This document shows positions 1 to 11,696 of a stretch of 64,000 nucleotides of DNA, piece by piece. The notes beneath the pieces are model-generated. The model searched no databases and was not told where the DNA came from. It worked only from the letters and a program-made list of their open reading frames with translations. The position numbers and the translations under genes are program-made. This DNA comes from Sphingopyxis sp. PET50 (GTDB lineage Bacteria > Pseudomonadota > Alphaproteobacteria > Sphingomonadales > Sphingomonadaceae). The stretch is from NCBI RefSeq assembly GCF_025244705.1, contig NZ_CP104207.1, forward strand, positions 2,170,001 to 2,234,000, written 5' to 3'. How positions within the stretch are numbered: position 1 is the stretch's first letter; every line of letters begins with the position of its first letter.

Positions 1-1277
1 ATCACCAGTTCGCCGCGAACGAGGATTTCACCGTCGTCGGCGATGCGCACCTCGGTGTTCATCAGCGGCGGGCCGACCGTGTCCATCTTGAGCCCGACCG
101 ACGGGCGGTTGCAGCTGATCACCGGCCCCGCCTCGGTCTGGCCGTAACCCTGGAGCAGGGTCAGCCCGATCGAGTGGAAGAACACCCCGATTTCGGGGTT
201 GAGCGGAGCGCCGCCCGACACCAGCGCTTTCATCCGGCCGCCGAAGCGCTGCTGGATCTTGGGACGGAACAGCTTATTGAGGATCAGGTCGACCGGGCGG
301 TCGAACACGCCCATCCGCCGCTCATAATCCTTTTCGCCGACGCGTAGCGCTTGCCGCAGCATCCAGTTGGCGAGCTTGCCCTGTTTCTCGACCGACTTGA
401 TCATCCGCGCGCGGATCACCTCGAACAGGCGCGGCACGACGACCATGATCGTCGGCTTCGTCTCCTCGATGTTCGAGACGAGCTTTTCCAGCCCCTCGCT
501 GTAATAGATTTGCGCGCCGACCATGATCGGCAGGAATTGCCCGCCAGAATGTTCATAGGCGTGGCTCAAAGGCAGGAAGGAAAGGAACACCTCTTCGTCG
601 CCGATCCCGAAGTCGTTGACCAGCACCTCGGCCGCGCCGGCGGTATTGTGCAGGATCGCGCCATGATGCTGCATCACCCCGCGCGGCGCCCCGCCGGTGC
701 CGCTGGTATAGATCAGGCACGCGATATCCTCGCGCTTTACCCCCAGCCCGCGCGCCTTGGTCTCCTCGACCCAGGTCGCGCCATTTTCGACCAGCGGCGC
801 CCAGTCGCGGATCTCGACGTCGCCCTGCTGGCCGACGCGCAGGCTCTCCATGCTGATCACCAGCCGGGCTTCGGACCGCATCACCGCGGGCATCAGCACG
901 CGGGCGAGCTTCGCGGTCGACACGATCACCGCCTTGGCGCCGCTGTTGTCGAGGATATGCTGATGGTCGCGCTCGGTGTTGGTGGTGTAGGTCGGCACGG
1001 TGATGCAGCCCGCCGCCATAATGCCCAGGTCGGCGATGCAGAATTCGGGCCGGTTCTCGCTGACCAGCACGACCCGGTCGCCCTCCTTCAGGCCGAGCTC
1101 GCGCAGGTTGTGCGCGAGCGCCGATACCTGGTTCGCGACCTGGCGCCAGCTTAAAGGTTGCCAGGCGCGGTCGGCCTTGCGCCACAGGAACGCGTCCTCG
1201 CCGCCCTTTTCGGCGCGGTCGAAGAACATAGCGACCAGGCTGGGAAAATGGTCGAGATGGGGATTTTCCAGCTTCAT
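1..1277 (-). CDS. AMP-dependent long-chain acyl-CoA synthetase, C-terminus beyond left edge
   Basis: Activates fatty acids to acyl-CoA through an acyl-AMP intermediate (ANL superfamily, FadD/FAA1-like). The frame is open from ATG at 1277 (MKLENPHLDHFPSLV) to the window edge, about 425 residues of an expected ~600. The P-loop YTSGTGGAPRGV lies near residue 190 and the A5 motif GYGQTEAGP near residue 395; the C-terminal lysine domain is off-window. The text TVPTYTTNTERDHQHI fits long-chain synthetases of the bacterial FAA1 type. No frameshift is seen. It is followed 44 bp upstream by the ggt gene on the same strand. The exact chain-length preference cannot be read from the sequence. Confidence 0.93.
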   Translation of the reverse strand, partial: MKLENPHLDHFPSLVAMFFDRAEKGGEDAFLWRKADRAWQPLSWRQVANQVSALAHNLRELGLKEGDRVVLVSENRPEFCIADLGIMAAGCITVPTYTTNTERDHQHILDNSGAKAVIVSTAKLARVLMPAVMRSEARLVISMESLRVGQQGDVEIRDWAPLVENGATWVEETKARGLGVKREDIACLIYTSGTGGAPRGVMQHHGAILHNTAGAAEVLVNDFGIGDEEVFLSFLPLSHAYEHSGGQFLPIMVGAQIYYSEGLEKLVSNIEETKPTIMVVVPRLFEVIRARMIKSVEKQGKLANWMLRQALRVGEKDYERRMGVFDRPVDLILNKLFRPKIQQRFGGRMKALVSGGAPLNPEIGVFFHSIGLTLLQGYGQTEAGPVISCNRPSVGLKMDTVGPPLMNTEVRIADDGEILVRGELV

Positions 1278-1321
1278 GCTTCCTGCTCTCCCGGGGAGGA
1301 TGGACCTGTTTTCTCGTGTCT

Positions 1322-3016
1322 CTAGCTTTGCGGGGGCGCGCCATCCACCGACGATGTGCCTGGGCCGCGCGGGTCGGCGGCGCCGTGCCATGCCTCGCCA
1401 ACGCGCTGTGCGGCGTTGAGTTTCGAGCCGAGATCGGTGGGCACGAACGGATAGCCGAAGGGCGCCATTTTGCCGGCGATCGCCTGACCCGCGGCGTCAT
1501 TCTCGATCAACACGCCATCCTGGCCGAAGAAGAGATTGGGCAGCGCGATCGCATCCTCGGCGCTGAGACCCCAGTCGAGGACACCGACGAGCGTCTTGGT
1601 CACGTGCATGATGATCCGTTTGCCGCCCGCCGAACCGACCGCAAGCACGACCTTGCCGTCGGGGCCATAGACGATCGTTGGCGACATCGAGGACAGCGGG
1701 CGCTTGCCCGCCTGCACCCGGTTCGCGGCGGGGGCGCCGTCCTTGACCGGGCTGTGGTCGAAATCGGTGAGCTCGTTGTTGAGGAAATAGCCGTTGACGT
1801 TGAGGTGGCTGCCGAAAATGCTTTCGACGGTCGAGGTCATCGACGCGACATTGCCGTCCTTGTCGACCACGACGAAATGTGTCGTGCCCTGTTCGGGAAC
1901 CGGACCCGACGGGGTGCGCGGCGGCGCGCCCGGCGGGTTGCCCGCCGGATAGGCGGCGGCGCGGCCATAGGGCGAGATCAGCGCAGCGGCGCTCGGACAG
2001 ATATGTCTTGTCGAGCAGGCCGGCGACCGGAACGTCGACGAAATCGCCGTCGCCGAGATATTTGTCGCGGTCGGCATAGGCGAGTTGCATCGCTTCCGAG
2101 AGCAGATGCCAGCTCATCGGATTGTCCTTGCCCATCGCCTTCATGTCCCAGCCTTCGAGGATGCCGAGGATGCCGAAGACGGTGGTCGCGCCCGACGAGG
2201 GCGGCCCCATGCCGCAGACCCTGTAGACGCGATAGGTCGTGCAGACCGCGGGCCTGTCCTGCGCCTTGTAGGCGGCGAGGTCCCTGGCGGTGAGCGTCGC
2301 GGGATTGCGCGCAGACTTCGCCACCGCCTCGCTGATCGCCTTCGCATTGGCGCCGGTATAGAAGGCGTCGGGTCCCCTGGCGGCGATATCGCGCAGCAGC
2401 GCGGCATAGGCGGGGTTCCTGATCACCGTGCCCACCGGCGCGGGCTTGCCGTCGACATAATAGAGCGCGCGGGCGGCGGGGAAATCCTTCCACATTTCCT
2501 GATAACGTTCGAGCCAGCCATAAAGCGCCGCAGCGTGACCTCGAACCCTTTCTCGGCGAGCCTGATCGCGGGCTGGAACAGCGCCTCCCATTCGAGCTTG
2601 CCCCATTTCCTGTGGGTCAGCTCCATCAGGCGGATGTTGCCGGGCACGCCGACCGACAGGCCGCCGGGGATCACGTCGGCATAACCGCGTGGTTTGCCGT
2701 CGGGGCCCAGGAAACGCTCGGGCGTGGCGCCCGCGGGCGCCGTCTCGCGGCCGTCGATCGTGCCGATCCGATCGGCCTTCGCATCATGATAGACGAGGAA
2801 GCCGCCACCGCCGACGCCGCTCGACTGCGGTTCGACCAGCGTCAGCACCAGCATCATCGCCATGGCGGCATCGGCGGCCGAGCCGCCCTGGTGCAATATT
2901 TCCCGCCCCGCCTCGGTCGCGCGCGGATCGGCGGAGGAGGTGACGCCCTGCGCCGCGGCCAGCGACGGGAGGGCGGCGAGAAGCAGAGCAAAGGCAACGA
3001 AGAGTCTGTGGATCAT
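1322..3016 (-). CDS. ggt: Gamma-glutamyltransferase, two frameshifts
   Basis: Periplasmic Ntn-hydrolase that transfers or hydrolyses the gamma-glutamyl group of glutathione. Start ATG at 3016 gives a Sec signal peptide (MIHRLFVAFALLLAALPSLA). The mature large-subunit part holds DPRATEAGREILHQGGSAADAA. The autocleavage and nucleophile threonine is in the motif GTTHFVVVDKDGN, followed by STVESIFGS and the glycine-rich oxyanion part GSAGGKRI. Total length, 565 codons, equals the family norm, but the reading frame changes near 2530 and near 1985. Both joins restore conserved sequence exactly, so single-base indels in the sequence are more likely than a dead gene. Confidence 0.9.
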
Positions 3017-3057
3017 CCGCGGGACATTGGCGTGCGGGGAAGGATGGCGCAACCCGT

Positions 3058-4128
3058 CAATCGCCCACCCCGACCGCATCGGCGACGCGCGTGAAGCCGT
3101 CGCGCACCGCCAGATCCTCGAGCCCGCGCGCGATCCGCGCGGCAAGGCCGGGACCGGCGTAGACCATTGCCGAATAGATTTGCACGAGGCTCGCCCCCGC
3201 GCGGATGCGCCTCCACGCCTGTTCGGCGCTGGCGATGCCGCCGACGCCAATGAGCGGAATCTGCCCGCCGCTCGCGTTGCGAAAATCCTTGAGCCGCTGA
3301 AGCGCGAGGTCGTGAAGCGGCGCGCCCGACAGCCCGCCCGCCTCGTGCGCGTGGCGCGAGCGCAGCGCCGGCCAGGCCGATCGTGGTGTTCGACACGATC
3401 AGCGCCGCCAGCCCCTTGTCGAGCGCGACCGCAACGACATCGTCGATGTCGGCGGGTTCGAGGTCGGGCGCGACCTTCAGGAACACCGGCTTGGCCGCGC
3501 CGAGCGGCTGCGCCGCATCGACCGCGTCGAGCAGCGCCTCCAGCGCCCCCTTGTCCTGCAGCGCGCGCAGGCCCGGCGTGTTCGGCGAGCTGATATTGAC
3601 CGTCAGATAATCGGCGAGCGGCGCCATCGCCGCCGTGCCCCTGGCATAATCGGCAATGCGGTCGTCGCTGTCCTTGTTGGCGCCGATGTTGATGCCGAGC
3701 GGCACCGCCATGCCGCAGGCGCGCAGCTTCGCGATCCGCTCCATCGCTGCGGCCTGCCCGCCGTTGTTGAAGCCCATGCGGTTGATCACCGCACCGTCCT
3801 CGACCAGCCGGAACAGGCGCGGGCGCGGATTGCCCTCCTGCGGCAGCGGGGTGAGCGTGCCGACCTCGACGAAACCGAATCCGAAGCGCGGCATCACCGC
3901 GGCGGCGCGCGCATCCTTGTCGAAGCCGGGGGCGAGCCCGACCGGGTTCGGGAAGCTCAGCCCGGCGACCTCGGTCCTGAGGATGGGGCTGGTCAGCGCG
4001 ACGCGCGCACGCGGCAGCGTTTCGAGCGCCGCGATGGTCAGATTATGCGCCGCCTCGCCGTCGCTCGCATGGACGATCGGACGGACGAGCGCATAGGCGG
4101 CGTCGGTGAGCGAGGCGAAGAGCGACAT
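3058..4128 (-). CDS. pyrD: Dihydroorotate dehydrogenase (quinone), one frameshift
   Basis: Class 2 membrane-associated DHODH; oxidises dihydroorotate to orotate with quinone in pyrimidine synthesis. ATG at 4128 starts [18 protein letters not shown]; an upstream in-frame extension to 4218 is possible but unlikely. FMN/substrate motifs are [31 protein letters not shown] and LKVAPDL. Near 3366 the frame shifts inside the segment [12 protein letters not shown]; after it the sequence resumes as [17 protein letters not shown] and then the FMN-phosphate part PLIGVGGI, ending at TGA 3058. Length of 356 codons is normal. pyrD is usually essential for growth without pyrimidines, so the break is probably a sequence error. 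Confidence 0.9.
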
Positions 4129-4209
4129 GGCCCGCCATTGCGCGCCGCCAGACCCTATGGCAAGCCCTTCGAAGACCAGCAAAGTCCAACGATAAAGCCG
4201 GAGAAAATC

Positions 4210-6026
4210 GTGTCGCACCCCTGCATTCTCGCCAGCCTGTCCATCTCGCTGTTCGCGCTCGCCCTCGCGGGATGCGCGCCGACCGCAGCCGAGGAAGCGC
4301 CCGCGACCGTGGCGGCCCCCGCCGCGATTGCGGCTAGGCCGGCGCGAACCTCGCCGAATTCTTCGACAAATATGATGCCGCGCAACTCTCGCTGTCGCCC
4401 GAGACCAAGGCGCGGCGCGGGGTGCGCGACGGCGATTATGGCAAATGGGACGATGTGTCGGACGAGGCCGCCGTCGCGCGCTTCAAGTTGCAGACCGCGA
4501 CCGCCGAGGCGATGCGCACCAGCTTCGACCCCAGCACGCTTTCACCCGACGAGGCCCTGTCGTTCGAGCTGTTCAACGCGCAGGCGGCGCGCGCCGAGCG
4601 ATTGTTCGCGTTCCGCGACCTTGGCTATATCTTCGACCAGATGAACGGCGCGCAGAGCCAGATGCCCGCCTTCCTGATCAACATCCACCGCATCGCCAAT
4701 ACCGCCGAGGCGGAAGCCTATGTCTCGCGTATCCGCGAACTGGGGCCGATCCTCGACGCGCTGTCGGCCGAGTCGGCGGCGCGCGCCGCGAAAGGCTATG
4801 CCCCGCCCAAATGGGTCTATCCCTTCGTCCTTTCGGACATCGCCAATCTGACGAAGGCCGACAATGCGGTCGTCGAGGATATCGCCGCCAAGGTGAACAA
4901 GCTCGACATCGGCGACGCCGAAAAGACGCGGCTGATCGCGGCCGCCAACGCGGCCTGGGCGGAAAGCGCCGGTCCCGCCTATGCGCGGCTCGCGGCCGAG
5001 ATGAAGCGGCAGCAGGCGATCGCGCCGGCCGACGACGGCGTGTGGCGGATGCCCGGCGGCAAGGCCTATTATGAGGCGCTGCTCGCCAATTACACGACCA
5101 CCGGCATGACCGCCGCGCAGATCCACGACCTCGGCCTCGCCGAAGTCGCGCGCATCCATGGCGAGATGAAGAAAATCATGGAACAGGTCGGGTTCAAGGG
5201 CACGCTGAATCAGTTTTTCGACCATCTGCGCACCAGCCCGCAATATTATCACACGACGCGCGAGGCCTATCTCGCCGATGTCGATGCCCATGTGAAGGCG
5301 ATGGAGGCGCGGCTGCCCGCCTTCTTCAACACCATCCCCAAATCGGCGCTGCAGGTGAAGGCGGTCGAGGCGTTCCGCGAGAAGTCGGCGGGCAAGGCGT
5401 TTTACTCCTCGCCCGCCCCCGACGGGTCGCGGCCGGGCATCTATTATGTCAACCTCTACGACCTCAAGGACATGCCCAAGACCGAACTCGAGGCGCTGGC
5501 CTATCATGAGGGCGTTCCCGGCCATCACCTCCAGCGCGCGGTGCAGACCGAGCTCACGGGCCTGCCGCCCTTCCGCCGTTTCGGCGGCTTTACCGCCTAT
5601 ACCGAGGGCTGGGGCCTCTATTCGGAGGAGCTTGCCAAGGACATGGGCTTCTACACCGATCCCTATGCCGATTTCGGGCGGCTCGGTATGGAGCTATGGC
5701 GCGCGACGCGGCTGGTCGTCGATACGGGCATCCATGACAAGCGCTGGACCCGCGAACAGGCGATCCAGTATCTCAAGGACAATACGCCGAACCCGCAGGG
5801 CGACATCGAAAAGGCGATCGAGCGCTATATCGTCTATCCGGGCCAGGCGACCGCCTATCTGATCGGCAAGCTCAAGATCATGGAATTGCGCGGGCGGGCG
5901 CAGGCGGCGCTGGGCGAAAAGTTCGATTTCCGCACCTTCCACGACGTCGTGCTCGAATCGGGTCCGGTCCCGCTCGATATCCTCGAACGGCGCGTCGATG
6001 CGTGGATCGCCACCCAAAAGAGTTAA
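4210..6026 (+). CDS. DUF885 family lipoprotein (putative metallopeptidase), one frameshift
   Basis: The GTG at 4210 opens a lipoprotein signal, VSHPCILASLSISLFA then lipobox ALAGC, so the protein is probably anchored in the cell envelope. Near 4340 the frame shifts; the rest runs NLAEFFDKYDAAQLSLS onward to TAA 6026. The metal-binding-like motif AYHEGVPGHHLQ lies about residue 435 of ~605, with TEGWGLYSEEL downstream, the hallmark of DUF885 proteins (gluzincin-like HExxxGHH variant). The substrate is unknown; peptidase activity is inferred from the fold. It is divergent from pyrD with 81 bp between start codons. Confidence 0.85.
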
Positions 6027-6126
6027 CGGCCCGGCATTTGCGGGCTTGACGCGGGCCGCCGAAAAGCAAAAAGATTTTCCCTAGTTAAACAGGTGGCGAT
6101 GCAGCCGCCGAGGGTCGGGTCTCGTC

Positions 6127-7014
6127 ATGACGGAAGTTTCATCCACGCCAGCGGGCGCGGACGGCGACACGCCGTTCGAGCTGCAATATTTCCCGCCCGA
6201 TCCCGATCTGGCGGAAATGGTGTCCAGTTTCTACTTCGTCCGCGTCGACATGCCGCTGTTCGACGAAAGCGAACGCGCCGATCGTCCGCAATTCCGCATC
6301 ATGGACGTGCCCGAGGGCGAATATATCTTCCCCGACGGCTATCGCTTCCCCGCCGGGCGGGCGACGATCATCGGCCCGACGAGCGGCAGCGTACGCGCGA
6401 TCGGCCATGGCCCGCTGCGCATGTACGGGTTCGGGTTGATGCCGGCGGGCTGGGCCACGCTGATGGGGTCGCACGCCGACAAACTGACCGACCGCGCGAT
6501 CAACGCCGCCGACCTGTTCGGCGACTGGATCGAGGATGTCGTCGATGCGATCGGCAACGCCGCCGACACCCAGGAACGGCTCGTGATCGGCAATAATTTC
6601 GTCCGCGAAATCCTGAAGAAGAACGAGCCCGCGCCGGTGTGGTTCACGCGGACCGTCGACAACTGGCTGACGACATCGGCGTCGCCGCAGGTCCCCGACC
6701 TGGTCGAGGCGACCGGCATGTCGATCCGCTCGGTCGAGCGGATGACGAAACATTATTATGGCCTGTCGCCGCGGATGCTGGCGCGAAAATATCGCGCGGT
6801 GCGCGCGGCATCGGCGCTCGCGCGCGGCGAAAAGCTCGACGAGGCCGAACTCGGCGACGCCTTTTACGACCAGTCGCACCTGATCCGCGAGATCAAGCGA
6901 TTCGCGGGCGCCACGCCGGGACAGCTGGCGAACCCGTCGAGCTATACCGAGGCGACGGCGAAAGGCCGCAAGCAGCTCGCCGGCAAGGTCAGCCCGATGG
7001 TGTCGGAAACCTGA
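6127..7014 (+). CDS. AraC-family transcriptional regulator
   Basis: A 295-residue protein. The N-terminal half (about 20-140) resembles the DUF6597-type sensor of AraC regulators. The C-terminal half carries two helix-turn-helices, recognisable as LVEATGMSIRSVERMTKHYY and the second AraC helix region FYDQSHLIREIKRFAGATPG. ATG 6127 follows a GTCTCGTC leader without a strong Shine-Dalgarno. It stands alone between the DUF885 gene and a terminator hairpin, so its target is not apparent from context. A possible effector is not readable. Confidence 0.88.
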   Translation: MTEVSSTPAGADGDTPFELQYFPPDPDLAEMVSSFYFVRVDMPLFDESERADRPQFRIMDVPEGEYIFPDGYRFPAGRATIIGPTSGSVRAIGHGPLRMYGFGLMPAGWATLMGSHADKLTDRAINAADLFGDWIEDVVDAIGNAADTQERLVIGNNFVREILKKNEPAPVWFTRTVDNWLTTSASPQVPDLVEATGMSIRSVERMTKHYYGLSPRMLARKYRAVRAASALARGEKLDEAELGDAFYDQSHLIREIKRFAGATPGQLANPSSYTEATAKGRKQLAGKVSPMVSET

Positions 7015-7020
7015 CGGCCA

Positions 7021-7044
7021 CCCTCGCCCCGGAATGGGCGAGGG
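7021..7044 (+). terminator. Hairpin directly after the AraC gene
   Basis: CCCTCGCCC (7021-7029) pairs perfectly with GGGCGAGGG (7036-7044) over a six-base loop, seven bases after the stop codon. No clear T-run follows, so it is either a weak terminator or a 3'-end stabilising hairpin. Confidence 0.5.
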
Positions 7045-7099
7045 GCCTTCCCAAATCCCGGATTAACCAACAAAAATTTCATGATCCGTCGTTTTGGCG

Positions 7100-7228
7100 T
7101 TTCCATCCAATCGCGAATCGCCGCCCCGGCATAATCGGGTGCTGCGACCCAGAAGAGCTCGCCTCTTTCAGAGGATGAGACCTTCATCTTGGCACTCATT
7201 CGGCCCTGCCGGATGGGTGCCTTTTTTT
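7100..7228 (+). ncRNA. Possible small RNA ending at an intrinsic terminator
   Basis: The 336-bp gap between the AraC gene and the SUF regulator has no convincing coding frame, but it ends with a strong intrinsic terminator that is too far (170 bp) from the AraC stop to be its first choice. Just before it is a small stem (CCTC-TTTCA-GAGG, 7162-7174). Hairpin, spacer, terminator is the usual layout of a Hfq-type sRNA. The 5' end and promoter are not evident and I recognise no Rfam family, so this is a hypothesis. Confidence 0.3.
7191..7228 (+). terminator. Strong rho-independent terminator
   Basis: GGCACTCATTCGG (7191-7203) pairs with CCGGATGGGTGCC (7209-7221) over 13 base pairs, counting G-U pairs in RNA, with loop CCCTG and seven T after the stem. 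It ends transcription toward the SUF regulator promoter, insulating that operon. Confidence 0.8.
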
Positions 7229-7285
7229 ATGTCGCGCGGGAAAGATGCGCTTGGTTGCGCCGCGCGGGGCCTTCGCCTATATAAG

Positions 7286-7332
7286 TGGAGCGATTTACTC
7301 CAGTTAAGAATCGTTCGCAGAATGCGAACGAT
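7286..7332 (+). promoter_or_regulatory. Two inverted repeats upstream of the SUF regulator (putative operator)
   Basis: TGGAG-CGATTTA-CTCCA (7286-7302) and TCGTTCGCA-GAA-TGCGAACGA (7311-7331, arms extendable by one base) lie 20 to 65 bp before the start at 7351, next to the AT-rich TATATAAG. Rrf2-type SUF regulators usually repress their own operon, so either dyad could be the operator. Which protein binds is inference. Confidence 0.5.
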
Positions 7333-7350
7333 AGCGAGCCCCGAACCGAG

Positions 7351-7856
7351 ATGCGCCTGTCCAATCTTGCCGACTATGCCGTGGTGCTGATGAGCGCCGC
7401 CGCCCGCCAGTGCGGGTCGGTCGCGCTCAGTGCCGGCATGCTCGCCGAACAGACGGGAATTCCGGGACCGACCGCGCAGAAGCTGGTGAGCGGCCTCGCC
7501 CGCGCCGGCCTGCTCGTCGCCTCGCGCGGCAGCGGCGGCGGCGTGCGGCTCGCGCGGCCCGCGGCGGCAATCAGCGTCGCCGACATCATCGAAGCGGTCG
7601 AGGGACCGATCGCGCTGACCGCCTGCGTCGCCGAAGGACGCCACGACTGCTCGCTCGAAGGCAGCTGCAAGGTACAGCCGCATTGGGGCGTGGTGAACGG
7701 TGCGGTGCGCGGCGCGCTGGCCGGAATCAGCCTGGCGAGCCTTGTGAAGCCCCTCCCGCAGGCGGGAGGGGTTTGGGGAGGGCCTGTGGCTGCCCCGGAC
7801 TCGATCGACATTCCCTCCCCCAGCCCCTCCCGCAAGCGGGAGGGGAGGATAGAAGC

Positions 7857-7860
<4 letters not shown>
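7351..7860 (+). CDS. Rrf2-family SUF operon regulator
   Basis: Fe-S-sensing winged-helix repressor of the SUF operon (the SufR-like Rrf2 group found in front of suf genes in Xanthomonas and sphingomonads). ATG 7351 gives [19 protein letters not shown]; the frame is open farther upstream but begins in the operator. The HTH is followed by the cluster-binding cysteines in [19 protein letters not shown]. After about residue 133 the normal protein ends and the frame runs into a palindromic repeat ([11 protein letters not shown] to RKREGRIEA), adding ~37 residues. The TGA overlaps the sufB start as ATGA, which suggests translational coupling. Confidence 0.9.
7750..7845. repeat. Inverted pair of CCCCTCCCGC palindromes (REPIN-like), read in frame by the regulator gene
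   Basis: Unit 1 is the hairpin CCCCTCCCGC-AG-GCGGGAGGGG (7750-7771) plus the tail TTTGGGGAGGG; unit 2 (7813-7845) is its inverted copy with loop AA. About 30 bp separate them. The same unit recurs at 43900-44015. The element forms the last codons of the SUF regulator. Confidence 0.85.
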
Positions 7861-9340
<1,480 letters not shown>

Positions 9341-9344
<4 letters not shown>

Positions 9345-9859
9345 ACTGGACACTCCACGATCAGGCGAAACAGCTGAACACCCCTCCCCTTCAGGGGAGG
9401 GGCCGGGGGTGGGGTCTATCGGCCTCCACCATCGAAGAGTTGCAAAGCCGCGCACGCCAGATGCGGAACAATCCGACCGAGCCCGAGAAGCGGTTGTGGC
9501 GGCATTTGTCGAATGGTCAGCTTGGGGGACACAAGTTTCGGCGCCAGCAGGTGATCAATCGTTTCATTGCGGATTTCGTTTGCCCCGCTGCGCGGCTGGT
9601 CGTCGAAGTCGATGGCGACACGCACGAAGAACTGACGGATCGCGCTCGCGACGAAGCTCTTGCACAGGAAGGCTACCGCACCATCCGCGTCAGCAATCAC
9701 GATGTAATGGCCAATATGGACGGGGTGCTTCTGTTCATAACCGAAGCCTTGCAGCAGGCCGAGAGACCCCACCCCAACCCCTCCCCTGAAGGGGAGGGGC
9801 TTGAACAGGGCGAGGCGCAGGAATTGCTGGGAATTAGCCTTGAGGGGAGCGTGGGGTGA
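9341..9859 (+). CDS. DUF559 domain endonuclease-like protein in a repeat-flanked cassette
   Basis: 172 residues. The core (about 30-140) is a DUF559/Vsr-like PD-(D/E)XK fold: [20 protein letters not shown], then [17 protein letters not shown] and [12 protein letters not shown], with the acidic and basic residues of the nuclease site. Both ends of the ORF are translated repeat: [14 protein letters not shown] near the N-terminus and [14 protein letters not shown] near the C-terminus, and the last residues are a second sufB tail. It overlaps sufB and the next gene by ATGA-type junctions. DUF559 proteins have no settled role; a DNA nuclease acting on the repeats or at the insertion site is inference. 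Confidence 0.85.
9381..9427 (+). repeat. Left inverted repeat flanking DUF559 gene
   Basis: CCCCTCCCCTTCAGGGGAGG hairpin followed by a G-rich tail and GGTCTATCGGCC. Its reverse complement matches 9754-9799 at nearly every position, so the two arms bracket the nuclease core like terminal inverted repeats. Confidence 0.85.
9754..9799 (-). repeat. Right inverted repeat flanking DUF559 gene
   Basis: Inverted copy of 9381-9427, with GACCCCACCCC followed by the palindrome CCCCTCCCCTGAAGGGGAGGGG-like end. It is translated as [12 protein letters not shown] at the C-terminus of the DUF559 protein. Confidence 0.85.
9812..9859 (+). repeat. sufB 3' end, copy 2 (after the DUF559 cassette)
   Basis: Encodes [15 protein letters not shown] and TGA, the same as the sufB end but for one residue (Lys to Glu), with eleven base differences that are otherwise synonymous. 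It now forms the C-terminus of the DUF559 ORF and joins the next gene. Confidence 0.9.
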
Positions 9860-10293
9860 TGGGCCTACCGATATTATTCGCACTTCTCTCCATGGGACAG
9901 GGTGATCCTCAGCCCGTCCGCACTGTGGAAACGGCCGAGAAAATCGGGTCGATCGAGGTGCCAGACGAAATCGCGCCCGCGATCGGCCCCTATATCACCT
10001 GCCGCATCATGGCGTCGGGCACGCCGCTGATCGTCGAGGGCAAGCCGGTGAACTATAATCTGCCCGGCCAGACGGACTGCGCCAAGGTTCGCGAGAATGC
10101 CGCGGTCGAAGCCGACAAGCTGCTCATCGGCCAAGGGATGAGCGACAAGGCCAAGCGCAAAACCTTTGTCGACCAGGCGCTGGCCGATGCCGACAACTTC
10201 ACGGCGACGCTTTCGACGCCGCAATCCTTTGCCGTTGCGCCCGATGCGCCGATGGCAACCGATGCCGCGCCCGCCGCGAAAAAGGAGCCGTGA
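9859..10293 (+). CDS. Small secreted protein of unknown function in the SUF operon
   Basis: 144 residues from ATG 9859 (a GTG three bases upstream is possible). The N-terminus [15 protein letters not shown] is a short hydrophobic segment, possibly an export signal. A central part reads PAIGPYITCRIMASG and later GQTDCAKVRENAAVEADKLL with two cysteines that could pair. The C-terminus is Ala/Pro-rich. I recognise no family. The ATG overlaps the preceding stop and its own TGA overlaps the next ATG, so it is co-translated with the operon. Confidence 0.7.
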   Translation: MGLPILFALLSMGQGDPQPVRTVETAEKIGSIEVPDEIAPAIGPYITCRIMASGTPLIVEGKPVNYNLPGQTDCAKVRENAAVEADKLLIGQGMSDKAKRKTFVDQALADADNFTATLSTPQSFAVAPDAPMATDAAPAAKKEP

Positions 10294-10479
10294 TGCTGCG
10301 CTGGCTCTTCGGAAAGCGGGCTGAAAAACCGCGAGGCCCGGAGCCCGAACTGGTGCCCAACCACGGCGCCCAGATCGGGTCGGCGCACGCATTTGTCCAA
10401 GTGCCGCAGGACCAAGACCTCTCCGTCAACGGCAGTCCGGTTCAGCTGGAATCCAGTGAATATAAGATCGACCAAAATC

Positions 10480-10487
<8 letters not shown>
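10293..10487 (+). CDS. Small hypothetical protein before sufC
   Basis: 64 residues (MLRWLFGKRAEKPRGPEPEL onward), starting at an ATGA overlap with the previous gene and running 8 bases into sufC. It has a basic N-terminus and a polar body without recognisable domains. The overlapping starts support translation as a coupling peptide for sufC, but a spurious ORF cannot be excluded. Confidence 0.45.
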
Positions 10488-11310
<823 letters not shown>

Positions 11311-11315
11311 TCGTG

Positions 11316-11696
11316 ATGCTGGCCTTGATGACCATGACGCCCGCCGCGGCGCTCCCCCTCGCTCCACCCGATGATATGGTCGGAGAGGAAATCGTCGTGA
11401 TCGCGAGCAAGCTCAAGGACTGGCGCGCATCGCTGGTCGAGTATCGCGGCGAGATGCGTTGCTACACCCAGCGGTCGACCGGCGACGCCGCGATCGACCG
11501 GATCGGCTGCCAGTCGATGCTGCGCTGTTACACCCGCTTCGCCGCAGAGTTCGCCAGCTTCAAGGATCGCGACATATCGTCAAACAAGCGCGAAGCGATG
11601 CGCAAGGTCTTCCTCCGAAACCGGTTTTCGGCCTGTGTTTTCGAAGAACGCGACGCAATGGTCGCGGAGCTTGCCGCCAAGCGAGCCGCCCAGTGA
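11316..11696 (+). CDS. Small cysteine-containing secreted protein between sufC and sufD
   Basis: 126 residues from ATG 11316 (a TTG at 11307 would add MIV). The start MLALMTMTPAAALPLAPP is a probable short signal peptide with an Ala cleavage site. The body has four cysteines (EMRCYTQRS, RIGCQSMLRCYTRF, RFSACVFEE) and a charged C-terminus. No family recognised. Its TGA overlaps the GTG of sufD, so it is translated with the operon though it seems exported. Confidence 0.7.
   Translation: MLALMTMTPAAALPLAPPDDMVGEEIVVIASKLKDWRASLVEYRGEMRCYTQRSTGDAAIDRIGCQSMLRCYTRFAAEFASFKDRDISSNKREAMRKVFLRNRFSACVFEERDAMVAELAAKRAAQ

Noticed and set aside
1322-3016. ggt as a pseudogene
   Set aside because: All catalytic parts are present and the total length is normal; the same type of break is found in genes that must work, so error in the sequence is more likely.
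6942-7199. 85-codon minus-strand ORF covering the sRNA candidate
   Set aside because: Poor ribosome site, its end runs into the AraC gene in antisense, and no known family; the terminator on the other strand explains the region better.
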